A stretch of 64,000 bases of DNA from Streptomyces sp. Je 1-332 (GCF_040730185.1 NZ_CP160402.1:8184001-8248000), one strand, 5' to 3'. Numbered from the stretch's first letter, positions 23,999-32,806 are shown. The notes: generated by a model not told the origin, from the letters alone. Made by a program: numbers and translations.

Positions 23999-24109
23999 GA
24001 CGGTGGAGGTGCCGACGCCCGCGACGACACGGCCGATCTCGGGCGAGCTGATCCACGCCGGACACCTGCCGCCCCACGACGCCCTCACCATCGAGATCAC
24101 GATCTACGG
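23999..24109. repeat. Dispersed repeat, copy 1
   Basis: About 111 bp that match 31827-31937 with few differences. Read in one frame it gives PTPATTRPISGELIHAGH and LTIEITIYG, like the C-terminal end of a protein. Located between the MazF-like gene and the 3' end of a MerR gene. Confidence 0.75.
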
Positions 24110-24143
24110 CTGGAGTACTAGGCGGGCGTACGCCCCTGCCCGC

Positions 24144-24515
24144 CTAAGCTGTTGCGCCAGTGACCTGTTCGCCTGCATGGATAATCGAGCTGAGCATGGC
24201 GTGGGCTCCCTGTAGTTGTTCGATGGAGCTGCTCAGCCGCTCTCGTTCGACCTTGAGGTCCCGGTTCATTTCCTCGCATGTCGGCGCCAGTATTGCCCCC
24301 TCGTCGGCCATACAGGGCAGCATCTCCCGGATCAGGTCGGTGTTCAGCCCGGCTCCGAGCAGGATCCGTATGCGGCGCACGGTGTCCATGTCGGAGTCGT
24401 CGAACTCGCGGTAGCCGCTGGACCGCCGCTGCGGCAGCAGCAGCCCTTGCTGCTCGTAGTACCGCAGGCTCCTGGTGCTGACGCCGGTGCGTTTCGACAG
24501 CTCGCCGATGAACAT
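24144..24515 (-). CDS. MerR-family transcriptional regulator
   Basis: A 123-residue MerR regulator from ATG 24515. HTH begins MFIGELSKRTGVSTRSLRYYEQQGLL, followed by the second wing RRSSGYREFD and a dimerising coiled coil ending MLSSIIHAGEQVTGATA. No Cys pair for metals; a conserved Cys (CMADE, CEEM) exists in the linker. It is divergent from an SDR gene and controls a promoter with a 20-bp spacer holding a near-perfect palindrome, so it probably activates the SDR when an organic electrophile or redox signal binds. Confidence 0.9.
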   Translation of the reverse strand: MFIGELSKRTGVSTRSLRYYEQQGLLLPQRRSSGYREFDDSDMDTVRRIRILLGAGLNTDLIREMLPCMADEGAILAPTCEEMNRDLKVERERLSSSIEQLQGAHAMLSSIIHAGEQVTGATA

Positions 24516-24534
24516 GTGACTCCCGACATGGCAG

Positions 24535-24566
24535 TTGACTCTGACATTGACGTCAAGGTCTAGCTT
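24535..24566 (+). promoter_or_regulatory. MerR-type promoter, leaderless transcript
   Basis: -35 TTGACT (24535-24540), 20-bp spacer, -10 TAGCTT (24561-24566). The spacer holds GACATTGACGTCAAGGTC, an 18-bp palindrome with one mismatch pair, the usual MerR operator position. Transcription would begin about 7 nt after the -10, at or beside the SDR ATG (24574), so the message would lack a leader. Confidence 0.7.
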
Positions 24567-24573
24567 AAGCGCC

Positions 24574-25371
24574 ATGACAACAACCCAGCATTCCCAGCCC
24601 AGTTCAGCCGGTTACGCGAAGGCCCTGGCCGGCAGAAGGGCCGTCGTCACCGGCGGCACCGTCGGCATGGGCCAGGCCATCGTCCGGGCCCTCACCGACC
24701 GTGGCGCCGACGTGGTGTACACCGGCCGCAGCGAGCAGCGCCTGGCCCAGGCCCAGGAGGCGCTCGCCACCCCGCTGGCCCACCCGATCCGCTCCGACGC
24801 CACGCATGGCCCCGCCATCGCCGCCCTCCGCGATCAGGTCGCGGACCGCATGGGCGGCATCGACTACCTGTTCATCAACCAGGGCATCGCCGAGTTCCAG
24901 AAGCTCGAAGATGTCACCGAAGAATCCTGGGACCGTATCTTCGACGTGAACACCAAAGGCGCCTTCTTCACCGCCCAAGCTCTGGCACCCCTGATGTCCA
25001 AGGGCGGCTCGATCGTCTTCACCACTGTCTCCAACGACCAGATCTTCCCCGGCCTCAGCGCCTACTCAGGGGCGAAGGAAGCCGTCACCGCCTTCTCGAA
25101 GGTACTCGCCGCGGAGCTGCTCCCGCGGGGGATTCGCGTCAATACGCTCGCACCCGGCTTTATCCTCACTCCCACTATGGGCGTCGCTGAACTGACGGAT
25201 GATCAGCGTGCCGAGTTCATAGAACAGGGCAACGCGTCCACGCCGATGGGCCGAGGAGGCACCGTGGAAGAAGTCGCCGCTGCCGCGCTGTACTTGGCCG
25301 TCGAGGCCACCTTCACCACGGGGGTGGAGCTGCCCGTGGACGGGGGATTCGGTCAGGGCCTCGGCGGATAA
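24574..25371 (+). CDS. Short-chain dehydrogenase/reductase under MerR control
   Basis: A 265-residue SDR from ATG 24574. TGGTVGMG cofactor motif, NQG (a variant of NAG) after VDY-type strand, Ser in FTTVSN, and the YSGAKEA Tyr/Lys pair near 160-164, then ILTPTMG and C-terminal TGVELPVDGG. The ATG lies 7 nt after the -10 box, with no SD, hence probable leaderless translation. Divergent MerR regulator 24144-24515. Likely detoxifies the compound sensed by MerR. Confidence 0.92.
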   Translation: MTTTQHSQPSSAGYAKALAGRRAVVTGGTVGMGQAIVRALTDRGADVVYTGRSEQRLAQAQEALATPLAHPIRSDATHGPAIAALRDQVADRMGGIDYLFINQGIAEFQKLEDVTEESWDRIFDVNTKGAFFTAQALAPLMSKGGSIVFTTVSNDQIFPGLSAYSGAKEAVTAFSKVLAAELLPRGIRVNTLAPGFILTPTMGVAELTDDQRAEFIEQGNASTPMGRGGTVEEVAAAALYLAVEATFTTGVELPVDGGFGQGLGG

Positions 25372-25544
25372 CCCAAGCCCGCCCTGCACCTGGCTCACGC
25401 TTGTTTCCCGGCAGGGCGCTAGTGGTTGCGAAGGGTGACCAGTCCGGATTCGTAGGCGAGGGCATTCGTAGGCGAAGACGCCGTTCGGGGCTCACTGACG
25501 TTGTGCCTGTGCCCTGTTGGGCGGGCGGTGACGAGCGAGCAAGC

Positions 25545-27062
25545 TCAGTCGCTCAGAGCGTCGGTGTGCTCCGGAATCAGAATGCGGAAGGTGGCACCGC
25601 GGCCGGGAGCGGTGTGCACCTCCACTTGGCCGTGGTGGGCGGTGACCAGGGAGTGGACGATGGACAAGCCCAAGCCGGCGCCGCCGGACCGGGTCCGGCC
25701 GCGTGCGGTGTCGGCGCGGTAGAAGCGGTCGAAGACGCGGGTGGCCTGATGGGCCGTCATGCCGGGCCCCTGGTCGCTCAGTTCGAGGATCGCCTGTCCG
25801 TTGTCCGTGCCCACGCCGATGCGGACCGGGCTGCCCGAGGGGGTGTGGGCGATGGCGTTTCCGACCAGGTTGGACATGACCTGGCGCAGCCGTGCCTCGT
25901 CCCCCAGCACGGGAGCGCCGAGCGGGGGGCCGCCGCCGGGCCCGGTGAGCGTGACCGTCCGGTCCGGGGCGAGGGCTTTCAGGTCATGCAGGGCGTCGGC
26001 CGCGAGCGTGCGCAGATCCATGGGGGTCAGTCGCAGCGGCAGCTGGGTTGGGGCGGTTTTGTCCTCGTCCAGTCGGGCCAGGAGCAGGAGGTCTTCGACG
26101 ATGCGTACGAGGCGGGCGGTTTCACGTTCGATGCGGTTCATCGCGGTGGCGACATCGCTGCGCTCGGGCATGCCGCCCATGCGGTACAGCTCGGTGAATC
26201 CCTTGATCCCGAACAGAGGCGTGCGCAGTTCGTGGCTGGCGTCCGCGATGAACGTGCGCATACGGGCGTTGGTGGCCGCCCGCGCCGTGTCTCCGGCCTC
26301 GATCCGGTCCAGCATGCCGTTCAGCGCTGTGGCGAGGCGTCCCAGTTCGGTGCGGGTGGGGGCCAGAGCGGGAACTCGTCTGGACAGGTCACCGTCGGCG
26401 ATGGCAGCCGCGGTTGTCTCGATACGGCGCAGGGGACGCAGCCCGGCGTGCACGGCGAACCATCCGATGACGCCCAGCAGAACGAGAACCAGCGTATCGA
26501 TCATCAGCATCCGCAGCCCCAGCTGCCGGATCGTGCTGCTCACCGGTTCCAGCGAGCCCGCCACCACGATGCTGCCGTACCCGCGCGACACGGTCCCCTG
26601 TTGCTGCCTGGGGGAAGGTAGTGGCTGGGCGATCACGCGCCAGTCGTTGCCGTCACCCGCTGCCTGAAAGGGGTGCACGCCGCGGGCGTTGATCGCCCCC
26701 GCGTTCAAGCGTGGCAGACGGGGCGGCGCCCCCCTCGCGGGGCGCAGGGTCTGCGCCACGGTGCCGTCCGCACGCAGACGAGCCGCGTAGACGTCACCGG
26801 TCAGCTCCCGCTCGACCGCTTCGCGCACCTTCGGCGCGGTGGCACCGGTGCCCGCTTCTGTGTCCGGGAACCGCGCCGCCGCGGTGGCGGCCGTACGCAA
26901 CCGCTCGTCGAGCTGGTCGACCAGCTGCCGCTGGAGGAGCGTGACCAGCAGCGCGTTGCTGGCGAGCAGCGCGGTGACAACCAGCAGCAGACAGATGATC
27001 ACCAGACGGGCCCGCAGCGACAGACGCCAGTCACGGCGGCGGATCGACGGTGTCATCCTCAT
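25545..27062 (-). CDS. Sensor histidine kinase
   Basis: A 505-residue transmembrane kinase. TM1 ARLVIICLLLVVTALLASNA at about 15-40, extracytoplasmic domain to about 180, TM2 around 180-200 (MLMIDTLVLVLLGVIGWFAV), HAMP (LRRIETTAAAIADGDLSRRV), H-box ADASHELRTPL, N-box NLVGNAI, G-box DQGPGM and GGAGLGLSIV. Start ATG 27062 overlaps the response regulator stop in ATGA. It closes a four-gene operon with the ABC transporter genes. It probably senses a cell-envelope stress or antibiotic, phosphorylating the partner regulator. Confidence 0.95.
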   Translation of the reverse strand: MRMTPSIRRRDWRLSLRARLVIICLLLVVTALLASNALLVTLLQRQLVDQLDERLRTAATAAARFPDTEAGTGATAPKVREAVERELTGDVYAARLRADGTVAQTLRPARGAPPRLPRLNAGAINARGVHPFQAAGDGNDWRVIAQPLPSPRQQQGTVSRGYGSIVVAGSLEPVSSTIRQLGLRMLMIDTLVLVLLGVIGWFAVHAGLRPLRRIETTAAAIADGDLSRRVPALAPTRTELGRLATALNGMLDRIEAGDTARAATNARMRTFIADASHELRTPLFGIKGFTELYRMGGMPERSDVATAMNRIERETARLVRIVEDLLLLARLDEDKTAPTQLPLRLTPMDLRTLAADALHDLKALAPDRTVTLTGPGGGPPLGAPVLGDEARLRQVMSNLVGNAIAHTPSGSPVRIGVGTDNGQAILELSDQGPGMTAHQATRVFDRFYRADTARGRTRSGGAGLGLSIVHSLVTAHHGQVEVHTAPGRGATFRILIPEHTDALSD

Positions 27063-27763
27063 GCCCGGGGCCTGCGCAGGACGTAACCGGTGCCGCGCAC
27101 GGTGTGGATGAGCTTGGTATCCGCCGTGTCGATCTTCCGGCGCAGGTAGCTGACGTAGGAGGCCACGATGGAGTCGTCGCCACCGAAGTCGTAATGCCAT
27201 ACCTGGTCCAGCAGTTGTTCGCGGGACAGGACCTGCCCGGCGTTCTCCATCATCACGCGCAGCAGGCTGAATTCGGTCGGGGACAGGAGCACGGGCATCC
27301 CGCCGCGGGTGACGTGGTGGCTGTCGATGTCCATTTCCAGGTCACCCACGGTGAGGCGGTGGTCCTCGCGCTGAAGGCCGCTGGTGCGCCGCAGTACGGC
27401 CTGGATGCGGAGGATCAGCTCCTCCAGGTTGAACGGTTTGGTGACGTAGTCGTCCCCGCCCACCTTCAGTCCGCTGATCCGGTCCTCGGCCGCGTCCCGT
27501 GCGGTGAGGAAGAGGACCGGCGGGTGCTCCTGCCTTCCGGCCGGGCGTTCGCGCAGGCGGCGGGCGACCTCGAAGCCGTCGATGTCGGGCAGCATCACGT
27601 CCAGCACGATCAGGTCCGGGGACGTCTCGCGCACTGCCGTCAGTGCCTGGGAACCGGTCTCTGCTGAGGTCACCTGGAAGCCGGCCAGCTGCAGGCTCGC
27701 GGACAGCAGTTCGCGCAGAGTGGGCTCGTCCTCCACGAGGAGCAGGCGTTGTTTCGTCGTCAT
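27059..27763 (-). CDS. OmpR-family response regulator
   Basis: A 234-residue regulator. Receiver domain with phosphoacceptor Asp in LIVLDVMLPDIDGFEV, Lys in TKPFNLEEL; effector winged helix around LSPTEFSLLRVMMENAGQVLSREQLLDQVW. Start ATG at 27763. It lies 51 bp after the ABC permease gene and overlaps the kinase gene by 4 bp, so it is translated with the kinase. Candidate binding sites are the 11-bp spaced direct repeats at 29773-29791. Confidence 0.95.
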   Translation of the reverse strand: MTTKQRLLLVEDEPTLRELLSASLQLAGFQVTSAETGSQALTAVRETSPDLIVLDVMLPDIDGFEVARRLRERPAGRQEHPPVLFLTARDAAEDRISGLKVGGDDYVTKPFNLEELILRIQAVLRRTSGLQREDHRLTVGDLEMDIDSHHVTRGGMPVLLSPTEFSLLRVMMENAGQVLSREQLLDQVWHYDFGGDDSIVASYVSYLRRKIDTADTKLIHTVRGTGYVLRRPRA

Positions 27764-27814
27764 GGCATCCGTCCCCGACCGGTGATCTACTGCACGCTCA
27801 GTGTCGCTGCCGCA

Positions 27815-28696
27815 TCAGGCATCGCGCTTGCGGAACACGACGAACGCCGCCGCAAGGAGCGCGGTCACGCATCCTGCCATGACGCCCAGCCCGGTCCAGG
27901 GGGCCAGCAGGTCCGGGTCGCGGACAGCGGTGATGATCTGGCCTCCGGCGATGGGCGGCCAGAACTTCGAGACCCAGTCGCCGAGCGCGCCGGGCAGTGC
28001 GGGTGCGAACGCCTGGACGATGAGCATGACGCCGAACAGTGTCGTCACCGTCGCCGTGGTGGAGCGGATCAGCGTGCCCAGTGCCAATCCGAGGAGGGCA
28101 GCCAGGGCGAGATACAGGCCGCCGCCGAAGATGCCGCGCAGCGCCACGGCGTTCGTCAGGCCCAGGTGCGGAGCGCCCGCCCCGGAGAGCGACGCCTGCC
28201 CGATGAGGAAACCGGCCAGCGAGACCACGGCCCCGACCGGCAGCGTCACAGCCGTCAGAACCACTGTCTTCGCGCCCAGGACACGCGCCCGCTGGGGCAC
28301 CGAGGCAAGCGTGGGAACGATCGTGCGCGCCCCGTACTCCGCAGTCATCACCAGACCGCCCAGCAGCCCGAACGCGATCTGTGCCACCAGATAGCCCATC
28401 AGACTGGTCGCCAGCGGGTCGAACGCAGCCCGGTCGGCGGGGGACAGGTCCGCGTACTCGCTGCCGGAGGACGAACCGTTCAGTGCGGCGAGCCCCACGG
28501 CGAAGACCAGCGCGCCCAGGATCACGAACAGCGTCGACCGCATCGTTCGGATCTTGATCCACTCGGCGTGCAGACTGTGCCGGAATCCGGCCCTGCCCGG
28601 CTCCGCATCCTGCGGAGCGGACCGTCGACCGCGTACGTGAGAAGGCAGCTCCGCCGAGTCCTGCCGCGGCTCGGGGTGTGTGAGGGGGTGGCTCAT
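27815..28696 (-). CDS. ABC-2 type permease
   Basis: A 293-residue inner-membrane protein with a hydrophilic N-terminus then about six TM helices (e.g. TLFVILGALVFAVGLAAL, MGYLVAQIAFGLLGGLVM, ALAALLGLALGTLI). An extracellular loop after TM1 is rich in Ser/Asp. Start overlaps the ATPase stop by 4 bp. With the ATPase and two-component genes it forms a detoxification-type cluster like those guarding against cell-wall-active antibiotics. Confidence 0.93.
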   Translation of the reverse strand: MSHPLTHPEPRQDSAELPSHVRGRRSAPQDAEPGRAGFRHSLHAEWIKIRTMRSTLFVILGALVFAVGLAALNGSSSGSEYADLSPADRAAFDPLATSLMGYLVAQIAFGLLGGLVMTAEYGARTIVPTLASVPQRARVLGAKTVVLTAVTLPVGAVVSLAGFLIGQASLSGAGAPHLGLTNAVALRGIFGGGLYLALAALLGLALGTLIRSTTATVTTLFGVMLIVQAFAPALPGALGDWVSKFWPPIAGGQIITAVRDPDLLAPWTGLGVMAGCVTALLAAAFVVFRKRDA

Positions 28697-29607
28697 CGGT
28701 TCGTCTCCGTTTCAGCGTGGTACTCCACCGCATCGCGGGTCAGGTCCATGAATGCTCGTTCCAGGGATGCCTGACGCGGGGACAGCTCGTGCAGTTCCAC
28801 GCCGCCCGCTGCGGCAAGGGCTCCGATCTTGGCCGCTTCCAGGCCGGTGACCACCAGCCTGTCGTCGTCCTCGGCGCGCACTGCGGGGGCACCGGACAAC
28901 AACGACCGGAGTACCTCGGACTGAGGGGTACGCACCAAGACCTCGTGCTCGGAGTGCGCCTCGATGAAGCCCCGCATCGTGGTGTCGGCGATGAGTGTGC
29001 CGCGGCCGATGACGATGAGATGGTCAGCGGTCAGTTCCATCTCACTCATCAGGTGGCTGGACATCAGAACGGCGCGTCCCTCTGCGGCCATCCTGCGCAT
29101 GAGCGAGCGGATCCACACGATGCCCTCGGGGTCGAGACCGTTGAGGGGCTCGTCGAAGACGAGCACCGGCGGATCGCCCAGCAGCGCGGCGGCGATGCCG
29201 AGACGCTGCCGCATGCCCAGGGAATAGGTTCCTGCCCGCCGCCGGGACACCTTCTCCAGACCGACCTCGGCCAGTACCCGATCTACGCGGCTGCGCGGGA
29301 TCCCGTTGCCGGCGGCGAGAGCCAGTAGGTGATGGAAGGCAGTACGGCTGGGCAGAACGGCGCCAGGATCAAGGAGCGCCCCGACCGCCCTGAGCGGGGC
29401 CGGCTGGGCGCCGTACGCCCTCCCCATGACAGTCGCGGTACCCGAGTCGGCGGCGTCCAGGCCCAGAAGCATCCGGAGGGTGGTCGACTTGCCCGCGCCA
29501 TTGGGGCCCAGGAAGCCGGTCACCTCTCCTGGACGGACCCGAAAGGTCAGATCATCCACGGCGAGAACCTCGCCGTAGCGCTTGGTCAGTCCGCGTACTT
29601 CGATCAT
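28693..29607 (-). CDS. ABC transporter ATP-binding protein
   Basis: A 304-residue ATPase starting ATG 29607 (MIEVRGLTKRYGEV) behind GGGGAG; an in-frame ATG at 29625 is less likely. Walker A GPNGAGKSTT at about 35, signature YSLGMRQRLGIA, Walker B VLVFDEPLNGLD, H-loop SSHLMSEME. This long C-terminal region (after about 215) is typical of drug- or lantibiotic-export ATPases. First gene of the operon; translated with the permease. Confidence 0.95.
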   Translation of the reverse strand: MIEVRGLTKRYGEVLAVDDLTFRVRPGEVTGFLGPNGAGKSTTLRMLLGLDAADSGTATVMGRAYGAQPAPLRAVGALLDPGAVLPSRTAFHHLLALAAGNGIPRSRVDRVLAEVGLEKVSRRRAGTYSLGMRQRLGIAAALLGDPPVLVFDEPLNGLDPEGIVWIRSLMRRMAAEGRAVLMSSHLMSEMELTADHLIVIGRGTLIADTTMRGFIEAHSEHEVLVRTPQSEVLRSLLSGAPAVRAEDDDRLVVTGLEAAKIGALAAAGGVELHELSPRQASLERAFMDLTRDAVEYHAETETNR

Positions 29608-29942
29608 CGAGTCTCCCCAGGCCATCGGTGGCAGTAGTGCCCGTGGCGTTCACGAACACCGCACCAGCGTCGTGGCCGGAGATGGGAGCGCATGGAAGAA
29701 CATGAACGCCGCATGGGAACGGCGATCCTGTGACCTGCCGCTATCGGACAGGCAGCGCGTGAAGGGGGGAGCCTCACATGAATCTCACATGCGGGCACGC
29801 TCCCCAGAGGCACGGGCGTTGCATACGCCCGCCCGGGCAGGCCTCGGGCCCGGCGAGTCTTGCGCCATGCTGTGCCCAGCGGGCCGCACCTTGACCGTTG
29901 CCATAGAACTTGGATCGCCGATGGAACTTCGATTGCCGTCGG
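29608..29942. other. Upstream region of ABC operon
   Basis: No gene supported. Holds the presumed operon promoter and the direct repeats at 29773-29791. Confidence 0.5.
29773..29791. promoter_or_regulatory. Direct repeats upstream of ABC/TCS operon
   Basis: CTCACATG occurs twice with an 11-bp period, a spacing typical of OmpR-family response regulator sites. It lies about 170 bp upstream of the first gene of the ABC/two-component operon, suggesting autoregulation. Confidence 0.45.
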
Positions 29943-30164
29943 CTACCAGGAGGTCTTGCGTCCTGCCTCGGTCAGCGTGAGGGTCAGGTGGCCGATCCAC
30001 TCGCCGTCGTCGGGGTACGCCCGGTTGGCGTCGTCGACCAGGACCGCGGGCAACTCATCGCGCGCGATGGCTCTGCCGGGCAGAAAGCCTCTGCTGCCGT
30101 TAGGTGTGATCCAGGGGGTGACACGGCAGACGTCGATCCACCCGCTGTCCACGAGCGGCAGCAA
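29943..30164 (-). CDS. Small hypothetical protein or fragment, 73 aa
   Basis: A convincing coding-like C-terminus (LPLVDSGWIDVCRVTPW, GRAIARDELPAVLVDDANRA, DDGEWIGHLTLTLTEAGRK). Only a TTG at 30164 can serve as start; the frame continues upstream to 30225 without an ATG/GTG, so the true N-terminus may be missing. Codon use fits coding. Family not recognised. Placed between the ABC operon promoter and the phosphotransferase. Confidence 0.45.
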   Translation of the reverse strand: MLPLVDSGWIDVCRVTPWITPNGSRGFLPGRAIARDELPAVLVDDANRAYPDDGEWIGHLTLTLTEAGRKTSW

Positions 30165-30341
30165 GACACGCAGTGGTTGGAGACCGCGCGGGAGTGCGTG
30201 AGTCGGTGATTGGCCGAATGAAACCTAGGGCCTGTGCAGGTCCTGCTTTGCGATGCTTACCGCCGGGCTGGATGCGGCCCCCAAAGATGTGCACGAAGTC
30301 ATCGGGGGCATCGCTGCTGTCCCCAGATGTGAGTACTCAAC

Positions 30342-31190
30342 ATGACGGAGAACGGTATGGAGCCATCAGAACTCCGCCGCGCAGTTGAAGCGGCACGGGC
30401 GACTGCTTTGGAGCTGGGCCTTCCGGTCGACGATGCGATCGTCATCCACAACTCGGACCGCGTCGCGGTCCGCCTGGTCCCTGGCGATGTTCTGGTTCGG
30501 GTCGCACCTTCAAGGCAGCTGGTTGATTCCGAGTTTGAAGTAGAGGTTGCTCGCCGTCTCACCAGCGCCAACGCGCCCGTGGCTGAGCTCGATCCTCGGG
30601 TCGAGCCTCGAGTCTATGTGCGTGACGGCTTCGTCATCTCGCTGTGGACCTACTACGAACCGGTGGGTTCAGAGATCACACCGGCCGACTACGCAGACGT
30701 ATTCCTGCGGCACCATGCCGCCCTGCGCCAGGTCGATCTGGACGCACCGCATTTCACCGATCGAGTCGCCGTGGCAGTGAGAGTGGTGAACGACCGGGAT
30801 CAGTCCCCCGAGATGCCCGATCCTGACCGGGAACTCGTCAGCGGCACACTCACTGGACTGAACGCCGCGGCCGGCATCGACAAAGCCAGAGACCAGCTCC
30901 TGCACGGCGAGCCTCACCCGGGCAACCTCTTGAACACGAGGAGAGGGCCGCTCTTCGTAGACCTCGCCACCTGCTGCCGTGGACCGATCGAGTTCGACCT
31001 CGCCCACGCCCCCGAAGAAGTGGGAAAGCATTATGCGGGGGCTGACCACGCCCTGATCCACCGGTGCCGCGCCCTGAACTGGGCGATGTTCTGCGCCTGG
31101 CGCTGGCGCAGAGACGATCAAATGCCGGAACGGGACCACTGGAGAGTGGAGGGCCTCAACCAGGTTCGTGCGGCACTCGATCGCTGCTGA
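30342..31190 (+). CDS. Aminoglycoside-phosphotransferase-like protein
   Basis: A 282-residue APH-fold kinase. The catalytic loop is LLHGEPHPGN at 187-195 (HG[D/E]xHxxN, here with Glu in the base position as in many small-molecule kinases), and the metal-binding Asp is in LFVDLA near 207. The N-terminal lobe (AVRLVPGDVLVRVAPS) resembles ATP-binding beta-strands. It may phosphorylate a small metabolite or an antibiotic; no context gene specifies the substrate. Start ATG 30342 or ATG 30357. Confidence 0.85.
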   Translation: MTENGMEPSELRRAVEAARATALELGLPVDDAIVIHNSDRVAVRLVPGDVLVRVAPSRQLVDSEFEVEVARRLTSANAPVAELDPRVEPRVYVRDGFVISLWTYYEPVGSEITPADYADVFLRHHAALRQVDLDAPHFTDRVAVAVRVVNDRDQSPEMPDPDRELVSGTLTGLNAAAGIDKARDQLLHGEPHPGNLLNTRRGPLFVDLATCCRGPIEFDLAHAPEEVGKHYAGADHALIHRCRALNWAMFCAWRWRRDDQMPERDHWRVEGLNQVRAALDRC

Positions 31191-31395
31191 CCGAGCTGAA
31201 CTCGACCGGTCTGAAAGACCCCCGCCTCGTGCCCAGGTCAACGACCCGGACGAGTCCCATGGCCGACCGGGCAAGTGCCGAATCCGCCGCCCTAGCCGAG
31301 GAGTTGGACGCACCCCGGTCCCGAACGAGCCGACATGGTGCCGCCTCACGGCGAACGCCGCAGCCCGGACAACGGAACTTTGAAGGAGGCTTGTG

Positions 31396-31812
31396 ATGAC
31401 GAAGGCGCGGGACATCATGACCGGCGGGGCGCAGTGCATCTGCGCGCAGGAGAGTGTGCTGAACGCCGCACGCAAGATGAAGGACCTCGGGGCAGGGGCG
31501 CTGCCGATCTGCGGCACCGACAACAGGCTCAAGGGTGTGCTCACCGACCGCGACATCGTGGTCAAGGCCCTGGGCGCGGGCAGGGATCCCGCCACCTGCC
31601 AGGCCGGCGAACTCGCGCAGAGCGAGGCGGTGACCATCGGAGCCGATGACGACGCGGAAGAGATCCTGCGCACGATGACCGCGCACAAGGTGCGACGGCT
31701 GCCGGTCGTTGACGGACACGACCTGGTCGGCATGGTCGCCCAGGCCGATGTGGCCCGCTCCCTGCCCGACCCGAAGGTCGGCGTTCTCATCGAAGCCCTG
31801 TCCAGCGACTGA
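31396..31812 (+). CDS. CBS-domain protein
   Basis: A 138-residue protein with two CBS motifs: first about 7-58 (RDIMTGGAQCICAQESVLNAA.., GVLTDRDIV), second about 72-125 (VTIGADDDAEEILRTMTAH, RLPVVDGHDLVGMVAQADVA). Start ATG 31396 has GGAGG just upstream (31384). CBS pairs bind adenosine nucleotides and regulate other proteins; solo proteins of this type are common in actinomycetes. The stop is followed almost at once by repeat copy 2. Confidence 0.93.
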   Translation: MTKARDIMTGGAQCICAQESVLNAARKMKDLGAGALPICGTDNRLKGVLTDRDIVVKALGAGRDPATCQAGELAQSEAVTIGADDDAEEILRTMTAHKVRRLPVVDGHDLVGMVAQADVARSLPDPKVGVLIEALSSD

Positions 31813-31826
31813 CTTCCGGCTGCCAC

Positions 31827-31937
31827 ACGGTGAAGGAGCCGACGCCCGCGACGGCACGGTCGATCTCGGGCGAGATGATCCACGCTGGACAAACCTGCCG
31901 CCTCGACGCCCCTCACCATCGAGATCACGATCTACGG
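31827..31937. repeat. Dispersed repeat, copy 2
   Basis: Matches 23999-24109 over about 111 bp (GACGCCCGCGAC...ATCGAGATCACGATCTACGG). Copy 2 has one frame break but its reading frame would end in a stop about 9 codons later, as expected for a protein C-terminus. Both copies sit next to a MerR/target gene pair. Confidence 0.75.
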
Positions 31938-32012
31938 TGCTGAGGAGAAGGGGGAGGGCGGATAACCGACCGGAATCGGTACCACCACCTCGTGTTGGTC
32001 CGTGGTCACCAC

Positions 32013-32792
32013 TCATGCGGTGGCGGAGGCCACGAAGATGGGAATGGCGATAAGGAGGTGGCCGGTCTCGGCGCGTCGGCGCTGGTCGGTGAGCCATTCG
32101 TTGGCCTGGTCGCGGCCGACGGCTCCGCTGGCGCAGGCTGGTTCGGCGATCCTCGAGAGCAGTGACAGCATCTCGGGACCGTTGAACACGCTGGTATGCA
32201 CCTCGACTGAGACGTCCTTGAAGCCGCCGTCCAGGAGCATGCGGCGGTACTGGCGGCCCGCGCGGGGCGTGGCCAGGAGGTCGGCGCGGGCCTGCACGAT
32301 CCTGCGGGTGAGCGCCGCGTCATCCGAGTCGATCATGATGGCGTCCCAGTCCTGACCGACCAGGACGATGCCGCCGCCCGGGCACAGGACCCGTCGTGCC
32401 TCCTCCACCGCGTGTCCTGGCTCGCGAAGTAAGTGCAAGACCTTGTCAGCACGGTAGCCGTGCACGCTCTTGTCGGCGAATGGCAGAGCCTCTGCTTCCG
32501 CTTGCCGGAAGTCGCCTGCCGGCCACCGTTGCCGGGCGGCGGTCAGCATCTCAGGGTCGGGTTCCACGCCCACAGCGTGGACGCCGTGGGCGGCCATCTC
32601 GGCGACAGCGCGTCCAGCGCCGCAGCCGACGTCCACGACGGTCGTGCTTGGTGCGAGAGACAGCAGTTCGTAGGACCGGGCCCGCAACAGGGCCGCGTCC
32701 GGCATCTGGTCCGCGGCGTCGAGGACGGCCAGCAGGGCTTCGGTGTCACGGTGCTCTTGCACCGCTTCCTGGTTCTTGTCCATGGACGTCAT
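32013..32792 (-). CDS. SAM-dependent methyltransferase
   Basis: Start ATG 32792 (MTSMDKNQEAVQEH) or 32783; the frame is open further upstream through the regulatory region. Motif I VVDVGCGAGRAVAEM, acidic end of strand 2 VEPDPEML, motif II ADKSVHGYRADKVLHLL, post-motif PGGGIVLVGQDW. Class I methyltransferase of the UbiE/Coq5 kind with about 250 residues. Divergent MerR at 32812 shares the regulatory site; the substrate could be a toxic small molecule. Confidence 0.88.
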   Translation of the reverse strand: MTSMDKNQEAVQEHRDTEALLAVLDAADQMPDAALLRARSYELLSLAPSTTVVDVGCGAGRAVAEMAAHGVHAVGVEPDPEMLTAARQRWPAGDFRQAEAEALPFADKSVHGYRADKVLHLLREPGHAVEEARRVLCPGGGIVLVGQDWDAIMIDSDDAALTRRIVQARADLLATPRAGRQYRRMLLDGGFKDVSVEVHTSVFNGPEMLSLLSRIAEPACASGAVGRDQANEWLTDQRRRAETGHLLIAIPIFVASATA

Positions 32793-32806
32793 GCTGCGAC
32801 TTAATG

